Origin: Betaproteobacteria bacterium
Lineage (GTDB): Bacteria; Pseudomonadota; Gammaproteobacteria; Burkholderiales; Methylophilaceae
Assembly (NCBI GenBank): GCA_016867975.1
Contig: VGIC01000008.1
Coordinates: forward strand, 1-55,948
DNA: 55,948 bases
Direction: 5' to 3'
Numbering within the stretch: the first letter of the stretch is position 1; every line of letters begins with the position of its first letter. The position numbers and the translations under genes are program-made. Shown in pieces: positions 34,459 to 45,316 of this stretch. The notes under the pieces were generated by a model. That model made no database searches. It was not told where the DNA came from and was given only the letters and a program-made list of their open reading frames with translations.

Positions 34459-35079
34459 ATGAGAACGTTTTTTAAGCATCTATTGCAACTGCTGCTGTTA
34501 GTGAGCTTGTCTGCGAGCTATGCAACTATGAGTGCAGAGGTAACGGCAGATGAGCTCGTTAAACGCACTGCTGATGAGGTTTTGGCTGTGGTGAAGAACG
34601 ATAAGGACATTCAAGCTGGCAATCAGCAGAAGATCTTTGCATTGGCCGAGGAGAAAATTCTTCCTAATTTCGACTTCGATCGTGTTTGTCGCATGGTATT
34701 AGGTAAGAATTGGAAAACTTCTTCACCTGAGCAGCAGACTCAGTTTCAGAAAGAGTTCCGCACACTGTTGCTACGCACTTACGCCACAGCACTCGGCAAA
34801 TATAAGGATCAAACGATAGAATATAAGCCCATGCGTGAAGATGCGGGGGCAAAGAATGTGAGTGTAAAGACACAGATTCTTCAGCCGGGTGGCCAACCCA
34901 TTGCTGTTGATTACAGCTTGATCAAGGGGGACGACGGCTGGAAGGTCTATGATATCGTGATAGAAGGCGTAAGCTTGGTCACGAATTATCGCAGTCAGTT
35001 CAGTAACGAGATACGTCAGAATGGTATCGATAGCTTGAACAAGAAGTTGGCTGATAAGAACAAAGCGGCGGGGGCATGA
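34459..35079 (+). CDS. mlaC: Mla periplasmic phospholipid-binding protein
   Basis: The protein has 206 residues with a signal peptide (about 1-26). FDFDRVCRMVLGKNW, RTLLLRTYATALGKY and DGWKVYDIVIEGVSLVTNYR are conserved in the MlaC/Ttg2D family. It carries phospholipid between the outer-membrane MlaA complex and MlaFEDB. Its stop overlaps the mlaB start (ATGA). Confidence 0.93.
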   Translation: MRTFFKHLLQLLLLVSLSASYATMSAEVTADELVKRTADEVLAVVKNDKDIQAGNQQKIFALAEEKILPNFDFDRVCRMVLGKNWKTSSPEQQTQFQKEFRTLLLRTYATALGKYKDQTIEYKPMREDAGAKNVSVKTQILQPGGQPIAVDYSLIKGDDGWKVYDIVIEGVSLVTNYRSQFSNEIRQNGIDSLNKKLADKNKAAGA

Positions 35080-35363
35080 CACATATCATAGTTCAGAATG
35101 GTACATGGCACTTGTCGGGTGAGATTCTGGTAGATAATGCCAATACGATTTTGGTAGAGAGTACCGCGCTCTCTATGTCAGCTAAGTTGTGCGTTGACTT
35201 GGCTGCGGTGACGAGTGTAGATACTTCGGCGCTGAGTTTGTTGATGGAGTGGCAGAGGCGTGCAGCTTCATTCAATCAAGAGATTGCTTTTGCAAATTTG
35301 CCTGACAGCCTCACCAGTTTAGCCGCACTTTATGGCGTTACAGATTTTATTGCATTGCATTAA
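35076..35363 (+). CDS. mlaB: STAS-domain protein MlaB
   Basis: This protein of 95 residues is a single STAS domain. CVDLAAVTSVDTSALSLLME holds the usual Asp-Thr/Ser site. MlaB binds MlaF and stabilises the ATPase. The gene ends the mla operon, and a strong terminator follows. Confidence 0.88.
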   Translation: MTHIIVQNGTWHLSGEILVDNANTILVESTALSMSAKLCVDLAAVTSVDTSALSLLMEWQRRAASFNQEIAFANLPDSLTSLAALYGVTDFIALH

Positions 35364-35381
35364 TTATGATGTGGCCTAGAG

Positions 35382-35412
35382 TTAGCCTTGCTAGATGCAA
35401 GGCTAATTTTTT
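35382..35412 (+). terminator. Terminator after mlaB
   Basis: TTAGCCTTG (35382-35390) pairs with CAAGGCTAA (35398-35406) across a 7-base loop, followed by six T. Confidence 0.85.
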
Positions 35413-35448
35413 GTAATCGTGCAGTGAACACTGCGACTCGAGAATATT

Positions 35449-36384
35449 TTGTCATCTTCTGTAGTTAAAATTAATGGGATACATAAGCATTTTGGCGGCT
35501 TGCATGCGCTGAAAGGAATTGATTTAACCATTGAGCAAGGAGAGTTCTTTGGTTTGCTCGGTCCCAATGGCGCTGGAAAATCAACGCTGATCAACATTTT
35601 GGCTGGCTTGACTAAGCCCACATCCGGTCGAGTTTCTGTCATGGGATTTGACGTCGACCAGCAGTATCAACAAGCGCGCAAATTGCTAGGGGTGGTGCCA
35701 CAAGAGTTGGTATTTGACCCGTTTTTCAATGTGCGTGAAATGCTACGGTTCCAGGCAGGCTATTTCGGGCGAGGTCGTGAAAATGATGCTTGGGTAGATG
35801 AGATACTGGAAGGTCTTGGCTTAACGGAAAAAGCGCACACCAATATGCGCAGACTTTCTGGAGGAATGAAGCGACGTGCATTGATCGCGCAAGCGCTGGC
35901 TCACAGACCTCCTGTCATCGTTCTAGATGAACCGACCGCAGGCGTAGATGTGGAACTCAGGCAGATGTTATGGGAGTTCATCAAGAGACTAAATCGTGAG
36001 GGGCATACCATCATCCTGACCACACACTACCTAGAGGAGGCTGAGACCCTATGTAGGCGCGTCGCAATGATGAAGCAAGGTGAAATTGTCGCACTTGATA
36101 GTACGGTGAATATGTTGAATCAGTTTTCGGGTAAGAATCTGGTGCTTAAGTTGTCGGGGGCGCCGCTCCCCTCAGGCTTAGAGCAGTTGCTAAAATCAAA
36201 GGAAGACCAAACGTATACTTTAGCGCTATCAGACTTAGATCAAATGGAGGGCGTGCTCAGTACACTGCGCCTAGAAAACGTGAAGGTAGAGGATATTCAG
36301 CTAAAGGAAGCGGATCTGGAGGATGTGTTCTTGTCATTAGTTGGATCTTCGGCTCTAAAATCTGAAATGGGTGACGTTGCATGA
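35449..36384 (+). CDS. ABC-2 type exporter ATPase (YadG-like)
   Basis: The 311-residue ATPase has Walker A GPNGAGKSTL, signature RRLSGGMKRRALIAQAL, Walker B VIVLDEPTAGVD and H loop TTHYLEEAE. A C-terminal domain of about 80 residues follows. It belongs to the YadG/CcmA-like group that pairs with ABC-2 permeases. The start is TTG at 35449. The substrate is unknown. Its gene overlaps the permease gene by 4 bases, and the pair sits between mla and bolA-murA in an envelope-related neighbourhood. Confidence 0.88.
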   Translation: MSSSVVKINGIHKHFGGLHALKGIDLTIEQGEFFGLLGPNGAGKSTLINILAGLTKPTSGRVSVMGFDVDQQYQQARKLLGVVPQELVFDPFFNVREMLRFQAGYFGRGRENDAWVDEILEGLGLTEKAHTNMRRLSGGMKRRALIAQALAHRPPVIVLDEPTAGVDVELRQMLWEFIKRLNREGHTIILTTHYLEEAETLCRRVAMMKQGEIVALDSTVNMLNQFSGKNLVLKLSGAPLPSGLEQLLKSKEDQTYTLALSDLDQMEGVLSTLRLENVKVEDIQLKEADLEDVFLSLVGSSALKSEMGDVA

Positions 36385-37157
36385 TTCAGCTTCATTCAAA
36401 TTGGCGTGGTGCCTATACGCTATTCAAAAAAGAGTTACTGCGTTTTTGGCGTGTAGCGTTTCAGACCATCGCGTCTCCAGTGTTGACGGCGCTGCTCTAT
36501 TTACTGATCTTTTCACATGTCCTGTCGGGGCACGTTAAAGTGTATGAAGAAGTGGCCTATACAGCATTCTTAATCCCCGGTTTAATCATGATGTCGATAT
36601 TGCAAAACGCCTTTGCGAATAGTTCATCCAGTCTGATTCAGTCAAAAGTGATGGGGAATATCGTATTTATCTTGCTAACGCCATTAACGCATTTGCAATT
36701 ATTTTTGGCATTCTTGGCCGCTTCGATGATTCGTGGTCTGATGGTGGGGATCGTTATTTATGTGGTGGCATTGTTCTTTGTGGATTTGCCTGTTGCAAAC
36801 GGTGCTTGGATTCTGACCTTCGCATTTCTGGGAAGTGCGTTGTTGGGAACTTTTGGCATTATTGCTGGTATTTGGGCTGAAAAATTTGATCAAATGGCCG
36901 CCTTCCAAAATTTTGTCATTATGCCGCTGACATTCTTGTCGGGTGTTTTTTACTCCATTCATTCATTGCCACAGTTCTGGCAAACCTTGTCTCACTTCAA
37001 TCCATTCTTTTATATGATTGATGGTTTCAGATATGGCTTCTTTGGCAAAGGGGATGTCTCACCTTGGTTTAGTCTTACCGTGGTGGTTGGTTTTTTACTG
37101 GCATTGGCGTGGGGATGCTTAAAAATGTTAGAATCCGGCTACAAGCTCAGGACTTAA
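36381..37157 (+). CDS. ABC-2 type exporter permease (YadH-like)
   Basis: This 258-residue membrane protein of the ABC-2 family has six predicted helices. FKKELLRFWRVAFQTIASPV at the start and NFVIMPLTFLSGVFYSIHSL near the end match the YadH group. It forms the channel for the ATPase encoded just upstream, with which it overlaps by 4 bases. The substrate is not known. Confidence 0.87.
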   Translation: MIQLHSNWRGAYTLFKKELLRFWRVAFQTIASPVLTALLYLLIFSHVLSGHVKVYEEVAYTAFLIPGLIMMSILQNAFANSSSSLIQSKVMGNIVFILLTPLTHLQLFLAFLAASMIRGLMVGIVIYVVALFFVDLPVANGAWILTFAFLGSALLGTFGIIAGIWAEKFDQMAAFQNFVIMPLTFLSGVFYSIHSLPQFWQTLSHFNPFFYMIDGFRYGFFGKGDVSPWFSLTVVVGFLLALAWGCLKMLESGYKLRT

Positions 37158-37179
37158 TTGCGAAAAGGAGTCGGGGTCT

Positions 37180-37437
37180 ATGTTAAGTGCGCAACAGGTT
37201 GAAGAGTACATCAGGCAGGGTTTGTTGTGTGACTACATCAAAGTGCATGGCGATGATGGTGCACATTTTGAGGTCTTGGTCGTGAGTCCCGCCTTCGTGG
37301 GTAAGTCAATGGTACAGCAGCACCAGCTTGTATATGCAGCTTTGGGTGACAAAATGCGCGCCGAGATACATGCGTTATCGATGAAGACGTTAACGACTGA
37401 AGCCTGGGCCAGCTTAAGGCAGGATAGTTTGAAATAA
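37180..37437 (+). CDS. BolA-family protein (IbaG-like)
   Basis: This 85-residue protein of the BolA fold has the conserved HFEVLVVSPAFVGKSMVQQH, including the histidine used to share an iron-sulfur cluster with monothiol glutaredoxins, and IHALSMKTLT at the C-terminal helix. The gene 22 bases downstream encodes exactly such a glutaredoxin. AAAGGAG precedes the ATG. The position upstream of murA is that of IbaG (YrbA). Confidence 0.9.
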   Translation: MLSAQQVEEYIRQGLLCDYIKVHGDDGAHFEVLVVSPAFVGKSMVQQHQLVYAALGDKMRAEIHALSMKTLTTEAWASLRQDSLK

Positions 37438-37459
37438 TTTGAATGTAGAGAGAAGGTTG

Positions 37460-37771
37460 ATGGATATACAAGCAGTCATCAAGAATCAGGTAACGAACAA
37501 CCCCGTCGTTTTGTACATGAAGGGGACGCCTAAGTTTCCACAATGCGGTTTTTCAAATTTGGCCACGCAGATACTCGATGCGTGCGAAGTTCAGTATGTC
37601 GCGATTGATGTACTGGCCGATCAAAGCATTCGGGATGGCATCAAAGTCTACTCAAATTGGCCGACGATCCCTCAGCTGTATATCAACGGCGAGTTTATTG
37701 GAGGTTCGGATATCATGCGTGCAATGTACGAGAGTGGTGAATTGCAAACTCTTTTGAATGTGGCTAACTAA
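37460..37771 (+). CDS. grxD: Monothiol glutaredoxin Grx4
   Basis: The protein has 103 residues from the ATG at 37460; an upstream ATT/ATG extension to 37439 lacks a ribosome site. It has the CGFS active site in PKFPQCGFSNLA and the glutathione-binding stretches NWPTIPQLYINGEFIGGSDI. Such glutaredoxins carry [2Fe-2S] clusters, alone as dimers or with BolA proteins. Its stop abuts the murA start. Confidence 0.92.
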   Translation: MDIQAVIKNQVTNNPVVLYMKGTPKFPQCGFSNLATQILDACEVQYVAIDVLADQSIRDGIKVYSNWPTIPQLYINGEFIGGSDIMRAMYESGELQTLLNVAN

Positions 37772-39040
<1,269 letters not shown>

Positions 39041-39066
39041 GTCGCCAAGCAAAGTAGATAGAGAAT

Positions 39067-39708
39067 ATGATTACGATAGCATTATCAAAGGGTCGAATCT
39101 TTGAAGAAACGGTACCCCTATTAGCCGCTGCAGGAATACATGCTGCTGAGGATCCGGCATCATCCCGCAAACTGATTATTGGCACTAATCGTGCGGATGT
39201 ACGCTTGATTATCGTTCGAGCAACCGACGTGCCTACTTACGTGCAATACGGTGCAGCTGATTTAGGTATCGCAGGTAAGGATGTGCTAGATGAGCATGGC
39301 GGTGAGGGTTTATATCAACCTATCGACTTAAAAATTGCTAAGTGCAAGATGATGGTGGCCGTGCGCGAGGATTTTGATTATTTTGGATCAGTTCGAAGTG
39401 GAGCCAGATTAAAGGTTGTCACAAAATATGTTAAGACCGCCAGAGAACATTTTGCTGCCAAAGGGATGCATGTAGATTTGATTAAGCTATACGGATCCAT
39501 GGAGCTGGGTCCGCTGGTCGGATTGGCGGATGTGATCGTGGATCTGGTCAGCACCGGCGGCACATTGCGCGCAAACAATCTTAAGGCAGTAGAAGAGGTG
39601 GGGGACATCTCTTCAAGGCTGGTTGTGAATCAGGCTTCTTTGAAATTGAACCGCGATAAATTGCAGCCGATCATGGATGCGTTTCAATCGGTCATTACGG
39701 CTAATTAA
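39067..39708 (+). CDS. hisG: ATP phosphoribosyltransferase, short form
   Basis: This 213-residue protein is the short HisG form that lacks the C-terminal regulatory domain and needs a HisZ partner, which is not in this window. [13 protein letters not shown] and the PRPP loop region [31 protein letters not shown] are conserved. It catalyses the first step of histidine synthesis, joining ATP and PRPP, and starts the his run 26 bases after murA. Confidence 0.95.
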   Translation: MITIALSKGRIFEETVPLLAAAGIHAAEDPASSRKLIIGTNRADVRLIIVRATDVPTYVQYGAADLGIAGKDVLDEHGGEGLYQPIDLKIAKCKMMVAVREDFDYFGSVRSGARLKVVTKYVKTAREHFAAKGMHVDLIKLYGSMELGPLVGLADVIVDLVSTGGTLRANNLKAVEEVGDISSRLVVNQASLKLNRDKLQPIMDAFQSVITAN

Positions 39709-39734
39709 GTCATAATCGTTTAATAGGTCAATAT

Positions 39735-41033
39735 ATGAAAATCAGACGTTTCTCTACGCTGGACGCAGATTTTGAAAGCAATCTGAAACAGCTGCTCGCA
39801 TTTGAGACTGCGCAGGATGACAGCATAGATGTGGTTGTTGCCAATATTCTGAAGGATGTGAAAACTCGTGGGGACGCTGCGGTGCTTGAATACACCAACC
39901 GTTTCGACAAAACGGGAGCAGCGAATTTAAATGAGCTTGAGCTTACCCAAGCTGAATTGATGGCGGCTTTGAATGGACTACCTGCTGATCAGCGTTCTGC
40001 ATTGCAGACGGCTACGGATCGTGTGCGCAGTTATCACGAAAAACAGCTGATGAGTTCATGGAGTTATACCGAGGCTGATGGCACTTTATTAGGTCAGCAA
40101 GTGACGTCTTTAGACCGTGTTGGCTTGTATGTGCCAGGTGGTAAGGCGGCATATCCTTCTTCTGTGTTGATGAACGCTATTCCTGCAAAAGTGGCTGGTG
40201 TGCAAGAGCTAATCATGGTGGTGCCCACACCTAACGGTGAAAAGAATCAACTGGTGCTGGCTGCCGCCGCAGTTTGCGGTGTGGATCGCGTATTCTGCAT
40301 CGGTGGTGCGCAAGCAGTGGGTGCTTTGGCTTATGGCACTGAAACCGTGCCGCAAGTAGATAAAATTGTCGGGCCGGGTAATGCGTATGTGGCTACAGCC
40401 AAGCGCCGCGTGTTCGGCGTGGTGGGGATCGATATGGTGGCGGGGCCGTCCGAGATTCTTGTTATCTGCGATGGCAAAACAAACCCAGACTGGATAGCGA
40501 TGGACTTGTTCTCACAGGCAGAACATGATGAGCTGGCACAATCCATTTTATTAAGCCCTGACGCTGAATTTCTGGATAAAGTTATCGCTAGCATTCAGCG
40601 ACTGGTGGAAGAGATGCCGCGTAAAGACATTATTACTACCTCACTGACAGATCGGGGCGCTTTGATACATGTGCGTGATTTGGATGAGGCAGCTGAGATC
40701 AGCAATTACATTGCACCAGAGCATTTAGAATTGTCAGTTGAAGATCCATTGACGTACAGCAAGAAGATCAAGCATGCCGGGGCTATCTTCATGGGGCGTG
40801 ACACCTGTGAGGCATTGGGTGATTACTGCGCAGGTCCCAACCATGTGTTGCCAACCTCACGCACGGCTAGATTCTCCTCCCCGTTGGGCGTGTATGACTT
40901 TCAAAAGCGCTCCAGCCTAATTATGGTGTCTACCGATGGTGCGCAAGTGTTGGGAAGGGTTGCCTCAACTCTCGCATACGGAGAAGGTTTGCAGGCGCAC
41001 GCGCGTTCAGCGGAGTATCGATTAAGAAAATGA
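39735..41033 (+). CDS. hisD: Histidinol dehydrogenase
   Basis: This 432-residue protein oxidises histidinol to histidine in two NAD-dependent steps. It has [19 protein letters not shown], the signature [16 protein letters not shown] with [17 protein letters not shown], and [20 protein letters not shown]. It is zinc-dependent. The stop overlaps the start of hisC by 4 bases. Confidence 0.96.
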   Translation: MKIRRFSTLDADFESNLKQLLAFETAQDDSIDVVVANILKDVKTRGDAAVLEYTNRFDKTGAANLNELELTQAELMAALNGLPADQRSALQTATDRVRSYHEKQLMSSWSYTEADGTLLGQQVTSLDRVGLYVPGGKAAYPSSVLMNAIPAKVAGVQELIMVVPTPNGEKNQLVLAAAAVCGVDRVFCIGGAQAVGALAYGTETVPQVDKIVGPGNAYVATAKRRVFGVVGIDMVAGPSEILVICDGKTNPDWIAMDLFSQAEHDELAQSILLSPDAEFLDKVIASIQRLVEEMPRKDIITTSLTDRGALIHVRDLDEAAEISNYIAPEHLELSVEDPLTYSKKIKHAGAIFMGRDTCEALGDYCAGPNHVLPTSRTARFSSPLGVYDFQKRSSLIMVSTDGAQVLGRVASTLAYGEGLQAHARSAEYRLRK

Positions 41034-42091
41034 GCAAATACTGGAGTGATGTTGTTCATAAGCTGACGCCCTATGTACCGGGTGAGCAACCCAAGCTGAA
41101 TAACTTGGTAAAATTAAACACCAATGAGAATCCCTACGGCCCTAGTCCAAGAGTGATTGAAGCCTTAAAGGCAGAGGCCGCAGATACTTTACGTCTGTAC
41201 CCTGACCCGAATTCAGATGCCCTGAAAGCCGCGATTGCTGAAACCTACCATTTGAATGCAAATCAGGTATTTGTAGGCAATGGGTCGGATGAAGTACTGG
41301 CGCACGTGTTTCAGGCGCTATTAAAGCATGATAAGCCATTGTTGTTCCCAGATATCACTTATAGTTTCTACCCGGTCTATTGCGGTCTCTATGGCATAGA
41401 TTACCAAACAATCCCACTGGCTGAAGATTTCAGCATCAATATTGCTGATTATGAGAAGCCTAACGGTGGCATTATATTTCCTAATCCGAATGCGCCAACA
41501 GGTATACCATTGACGCTCGCCCAGATTGAGCGGTTGCTACAAAATAACTCAGATTCTGTAGTGGTGGTGGATGAAGCTTATGTCGACTTTGGCACAGAAT
41601 CGGCAGTCGGGCTGATTGATCAATATCCCAATCTTCTGGTGACGCATACCTTATCAAAAGCGCGTTCACTGGCTGGTTTGCGTGTAGGTTACGCGTTGGG
41701 TTCGCCTGATTTGATTGAAGCATTGATTCGCGTGAAAGACAGTTTCAACTCATACCCCATCGACCGTTTTGCCTCAGCCGGAGCAATCGCTGCGATGCAG
41801 GATATTGAGTATTTTGAGAAGACCTGCAGACAAGTGATGGCCACACGCGATGATCTTGTTAAAAAAATGCGTGCTTTGGGATTTAATGTACTTCCATCAG
41901 GTGCAAACTTTATCTTTGCGCGACATAAAAAACATAGCGGGCTGGAACTGACGGAAAAATTGCGTGAACGTAGTATTATCGTGCGCCATTTCAAATCGCC
42001 AGAGCGAATTTCTCAATACATGAGAATCACAATAGGTACGGATGCGCAGTCGGTTGCACTTTTGAGGGCATTGGCTGAGATTTTGAGCTAA
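41030..42091 (+). CDS. hisC: Histidinol-phosphate aminotransferase
   Basis: This 353-residue enzyme belongs to the class I/II aminotransferases that depend on pyridoxal phosphate. [25 protein letters not shown] and the lysine of [20 protein letters not shown] are all present. It converts imidazole acetol phosphate to histidinol phosphate. After it the histidine genes are interrupted by 297 bases of leader and the hps gene. Confidence 0.95.
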   Translation: MSKYWSDVVHKLTPYVPGEQPKLNNLVKLNTNENPYGPSPRVIEALKAEAADTLRLYPDPNSDALKAAIAETYHLNANQVFVGNGSDEVLAHVFQALLKHDKPLLFPDITYSFYPVYCGLYGIDYQTIPLAEDFSINIADYEKPNGGIIFPNPNAPTGIPLTLAQIERLLQNNSDSVVVVDEAYVDFGTESAVGLIDQYPNLLVTHTLSKARSLAGLRVGYALGSPDLIEALIRVKDSFNSYPIDRFASAGAIAAMQDIEYFEKTCRQVMATRDDLVKKMRALGFNVLPSGANFIFARHKKHSGLELTEKLRERSIIVRHFKSPERISQYMRITIGTDAQSVALLRALAEILS

Positions 42092-42224
42092 TCGCAGCTC
42101 TTTATGGAGGATGGTTACAAAATCGGCGAAAGTAGCGTCGTTAAAGGTCTATCGCGCCATTTCATATTTTTTTAGTATGGAAAAAGAGGTTATTGTCAGA
42201 AAAAATCAATAAAAAACCCGTAAA

Positions 42225-42275
42225 TTCGCTATGAAATGTTTGAGTTTTTTTATGAACTGCGGTTATCATAGCGAA
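42225..42275. promoter_or_regulatory. Inverted repeat in the hps leader
   Basis: TTCGCTATGA (42225-42234) and TCATAGCGAA (42266-42275) are perfect inverted repeats 31 bases apart, centre to centre about four turns. Each is closely followed or joined by GAAATGT as a direct repeat. A TATAAC box occurs at about 42293. The whole 297-base gap (42092-42388) is AT-rich and has no gene; it should hold the hps promoter and operators. Confidence 0.5.
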
Positions 42276-42388
42276 ATGTGCGTTTTGTGCACTATAACAA
42301 GATGATTGTTTTTATTTTTTTAACCTAAGTAAATCGTGAACCTAAAGTAAATCTGGGTTCGATTCATTATTTAGTTGGAGGATGTATC

Positions 42389-43066
42389 GTGGCACAGACA
42401 CAAATGGCATTAGACTCATTAGATTTCGACGCAACCGTTGCTTTGGCGACTAAAGTTGCTCCACACGTAGATATTTTGGAAATTGGTACTCCATGCATCA
42501 AGCATAATGGTATCAAATTGCTGGAAACATTACGTGCTAAATTCCCAAACAACAAAATCTTGGTTGATTTAAAAACTATGGATGCTGGCTTCTATGAAGC
42601 TGAGCCATTCTACAAGGCTGGTGCTGACATCTGTACTGTATTGGGCACTTCAGACTTGGGCACGATCAAAGGTGTGATTGATGCTGCTAATAAATACGGC
42701 AAAAAAGCACAGATCGACCTGATCAACGTTGCTGATAAAAAAGCACGCACACAAGAAGCAGCTAAATTGGGCGCACATATCATTGGCGTTCATACTGGTT
42801 TGGATCAACAAGCCGCTGGTCAAACACCATTTGCTGACTTGGCATTGGTTGCCGGTTTGAACTTGGGTCTTGAGATCTCTGTTGCTGGTGGGGTAAAAGC
42901 CGCTACTGCTGCACAAGTACGTGACGCTGGCGCAACAATCATCGTTGCTGGTGCTGCGATCTACGGCGCTGCTGATCCTGCTGCTTCTGCTGCTGAAATC
43001 ACTGCGATCGCTCATGGTAGTTCATCAGGTGGCTTGTTTGGTTGGATCAAAAAATTATTCAGTTAA
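42389..43066 (+). CDS. hps: 3-hexulose-6-phosphate synthase
   Basis: The 225-residue enzyme joins formaldehyde to ribulose 5-phosphate, the key fixation step of the ribulose monophosphate pathway. The orotidine decarboxylase-like fold shows EIGTPCIKHNG, ILVDLKTMDAG with the Asp-x-Lys-x-x-Asp motif and EISVAGGVKAAT. GTG at 42389 follows TTGGAGG. Codon use looks highly biased, as in strongly expressed genes. The partner isomerase gene (phi/hxlB) is not in this window. The gene lies between hisC and hisB with its own leader and terminator. Confidence 0.95.
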   Translation: MAQTQMALDSLDFDATVALATKVAPHVDILEIGTPCIKHNGIKLLETLRAKFPNNKILVDLKTMDAGFYEAEPFYKAGADICTVLGTSDLGTIKGVIDAANKYGKKAQIDLINVADKKARTQEAAKLGAHIIGVHTGLDQQAAGQTPFADLALVAGLNLGLEISVAGGVKAATAAQVRDAGATIIVAGAAIYGAADPAASAAEITAIAHGSSSGGLFGWIKKLFS

Positions 43067-43084
43067 TTTTGAATAGATAGTCCC

Positions 43085-43116
43085 AAAAACCCCAGCGTTA
43101 AAAAACTGGGGTTTTT
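43085..43116 (+). terminator. Terminator after hps
   Basis: AAAAACCCCAG (43085-43095) pairs with CTGGGGTTTTT (43106-43116) across a 10-base loop and ends in a T run. Confidence 0.92.
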
Positions 43117-43203
43117 TATTTTGTAATTAAATTCCATGAGAGAGATATATTGCATTCTCGTATTGGGTTAAAATGCCAGCCTATTATTAGAGATTGATTA
43201 TTT

Positions 43204-43791
43204 ATGCGTAGCGCGAAAATTACTCGAAACACTTTAGAAACGCAGATTGCAGTTAGTATCAACTTGGATGGTACGGGCATCTCTAACTTTAGTACAGGGC
43301 TGGGTTTTCTTGACCACATGTTGGATCAGATAGCGCGTCATGGCATGATGGATATCGAAGTGACCGCCAAGGGCGATTTGCATATTGATGCACACCACAC
43401 GGTTGAGGATATAGGCATTACGCTCGGTCAAGCCTTTGCGCAAGCAATAGGCGACAAGAAGGGGATCCGCCGCTATGGTCACGCCTATGTGCCTTTAGAC
43501 GAAGCACTGTCTCGTGTGGCTCTGGACATTTCAGGTCGTCCAGGTTTGGAATTTAATGGCGCTTTTACACGTGCGGTTATTGGTGAATTTGACGTGGATT
43601 TAATTCACGAATTTTTCCAGGGCTTTGTCAATCATGCGGGAGTTACCTTGCATATCGATAACTTAAAAGGTCATAACGCACATCATCAGGCTGAAACCAT
43701 CTTTAAGGCATTTGGCCGCGCCCTACGCATGGCAGTTGAGCCAGACTCGCGTATGGATGGAATCATGCCGTCAACAAAGGGCAGTCTATAA
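43204..43791 (+). CDS. hisB: Imidazoleglycerol-phosphate dehydratase
   Basis: This 195-residue monofunctional HisB lacks the phosphatase domain found in enteric bacteria. The metal-binding [30 protein letters not shown] and [20 protein letters not shown] are all conserved. It removes water from imidazoleglycerol phosphate. The gene follows the hps terminator by about 90 bases and must have its own promoter or depend on read-through. Confidence 0.96.
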   Translation: MRSAKITRNTLETQIAVSINLDGTGISNFSTGLGFLDHMLDQIARHGMMDIEVTAKGDLHIDAHHTVEDIGITLGQAFAQAIGDKKGIRRYGHAYVPLDEALSRVALDISGRPGLEFNGAFTRAVIGEFDVDLIHEFFQGFVNHAGVTLHIDNLKGHNAHHQAETIFKAFGRALRMAVEPDSRMDGIMPSTKGSL

Positions 43792-43856
43792 GGACTTGGT
43801 TTGTGATGGATAAACGCCATTAAGAACATGGGTACTGAGCAGCGTTTAAAAATAAC

Positions 43857-44519
43857 ATGAGCAAAGTAGATATTGCGGTAGTTGATTATGGCATGGGCAA
43901 TTTGCGTTCTGTGTCCAAGGCCCTGGAGCATGTAGCCCCTGGAAAAAACGTAGTCGTGACCAGCCGCCCTGATGAGGTGGCAAGCGCGGAGCGTGTGGTA
44001 TTTCCTGGGCAAGGGGCGATGCCGGACTGCATTCGCGAACTGATCGCAAGAGGCTTACGTGGTGCAGTGCTGGATGCGGCCAAACATAAGCCATTTTTGG
44101 GTATTTGTATCGGCCTGCAGATGTTGTTTGACCATTCTGAAGAAGGTGATGCTACCGGTCTTGGCCTGTTTAAAGGTAATGTGAAACGGTTTGCAGCCGC
44201 TGACATGGTGGATAGCCTCGGCAAAAAGCTTAAAGTGCCGCACATGGGCTGGAACCAGGTCTATCAGTCGCATCAAGTTAATTCACAGCCACATGTTTTG
44301 TGGCAGAACATTGCAGATGGGGCCAGGTTTTATTACGTACATAGTTACTATGTGCAACCTGACGATGAAAGTATTATTTCTGGGTTAAGCCATTATCCTA
44401 AACGATTTACTTGCGCGATTGCGAAAGATAACCTTTTTGCCGTACAGTTTCACCCAGAAAAAAGTGCCAATGCAGGTTTGCAACTGCTGAGCAATTTCGT
44501 GAATTGGTCGCCGAGCTAG
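43857..44519 (+). CDS. hisH: Imidazole glycerol phosphate synthase, glutaminase subunit
   Basis: This 220-residue glutamine amidotransferase has the nucleophile elbow FLGICIGLQMLF (catalytic Cys), the histidine and glutamate in VQFHPEKSANAG, and VDYGMGNLRSV at the start. It supplies ammonia to HisF, whose gene lies two genes downstream. Confidence 0.95.
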   Translation: MSKVDIAVVDYGMGNLRSVSKALEHVAPGKNVVVTSRPDEVASAERVVFPGQGAMPDCIRELIARGLRGAVLDAAKHKPFLGICIGLQMLFDHSEEGDATGLGLFKGNVKRFAAADMVDSLGKKLKVPHMGWNQVYQSHQVNSQPHVLWQNIADGARFYYVHSYYVQPDDESIISGLSHYPKRFTCAIAKDNLFAVQFHPEKSANAGLQLLSNFVNWSPS

Positions 44520-44567
44520 GTGGCTACTAACTTGTTATTTCTTGATTCATTATAAACAAAATTCATT

Positions 44568-45308
44568 ATGTTAATTATTCCAGCGATTGATCTCAAAGAC
44601 GGGCAATGTGTAAGACTGAAACAAGGTCTGATGGAAGAGTCTACGGTATTCTCTGAAGACCCAGGCGCAATGGCGCAGCATTGGGTAGATCAAGGTGGAC
44701 GACGTTTACATCTTGTGGACTTGAATGGCGCGTTTGCAGGTAAGCCGGTAAACGAAGGGGCGATTAAGTCGATAGTGGCTGCTGTTGGTGGTCGCATACC
44801 AATTCAACTCGGCGGTGGGATTCGTGATCTGGAAACCATAGAACGTTATCTAGATGATGGGATCGACTATGTGATTATCGGCACTGCCGCAGTAAAGACC
44901 CCAGGCTTTTTACATGAAGCCTGTTATGCTTTTCCTGGTCAGATTATGGTTGGTTTGGATGCTAAGGATGGCAAGGTGGCGATTGACGGCTGGTCTAAGC
45001 TGACGAGACATGATGTCATCGATTTAGCCAAAAAGTTCGAGGATTATGGCGTGAGCTCTATTGTCTACACCGATATTGGACGTGATGGCATGCTCTCCGG
45101 GGTAAACATCGAGGCAACGGTAGCTTTGGCGCAGGCGCTAACCATTCCAGTCATTGCATCTGGGGGAGTGACCAATCTGGACGATGTTAGAAAACTATGT
45201 GCAGTGGCTCAAGAGGGCATTATCGGAACCATCACTGGTCGGGCTATCTATGAAGGAACTTTGGACTTCTCTGCAGCGCAGCAACTGGCTGACGAGTTGA
45301 GTCAATAG
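44568..45308 (+). CDS. hisA: ProFAR isomerase
   Basis: This 246-residue (beta-alpha)8 barrel protein has [19 protein letters not shown] with the catalytic Asp, LGGGIRD and [11 protein letters not shown] with the second Asp. It opens the ribose ring of ProFAR in histidine synthesis. It begins 48 bases after hisH and ends 8 bases before hisF. Confidence 0.95.
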   Translation: MLIIPAIDLKDGQCVRLKQGLMEESTVFSEDPGAMAQHWVDQGGRRLHLVDLNGAFAGKPVNEGAIKSIVAAVGGRIPIQLGGGIRDLETIERYLDDGIDYVIIGTAAVKTPGFLHEACYAFPGQIMVGLDAKDGKVAIDGWSKLTRHDVIDLAKKFEDYGVSSIVYTDIGRDGMLSGVNIEATVALAQALTIPVIASGGVTNLDDVRKLCAVAQEGIIGTITGRAIYEGTLDFSAAQQLADELSQ

Positions 45309-45316
45309 GAACTTAG

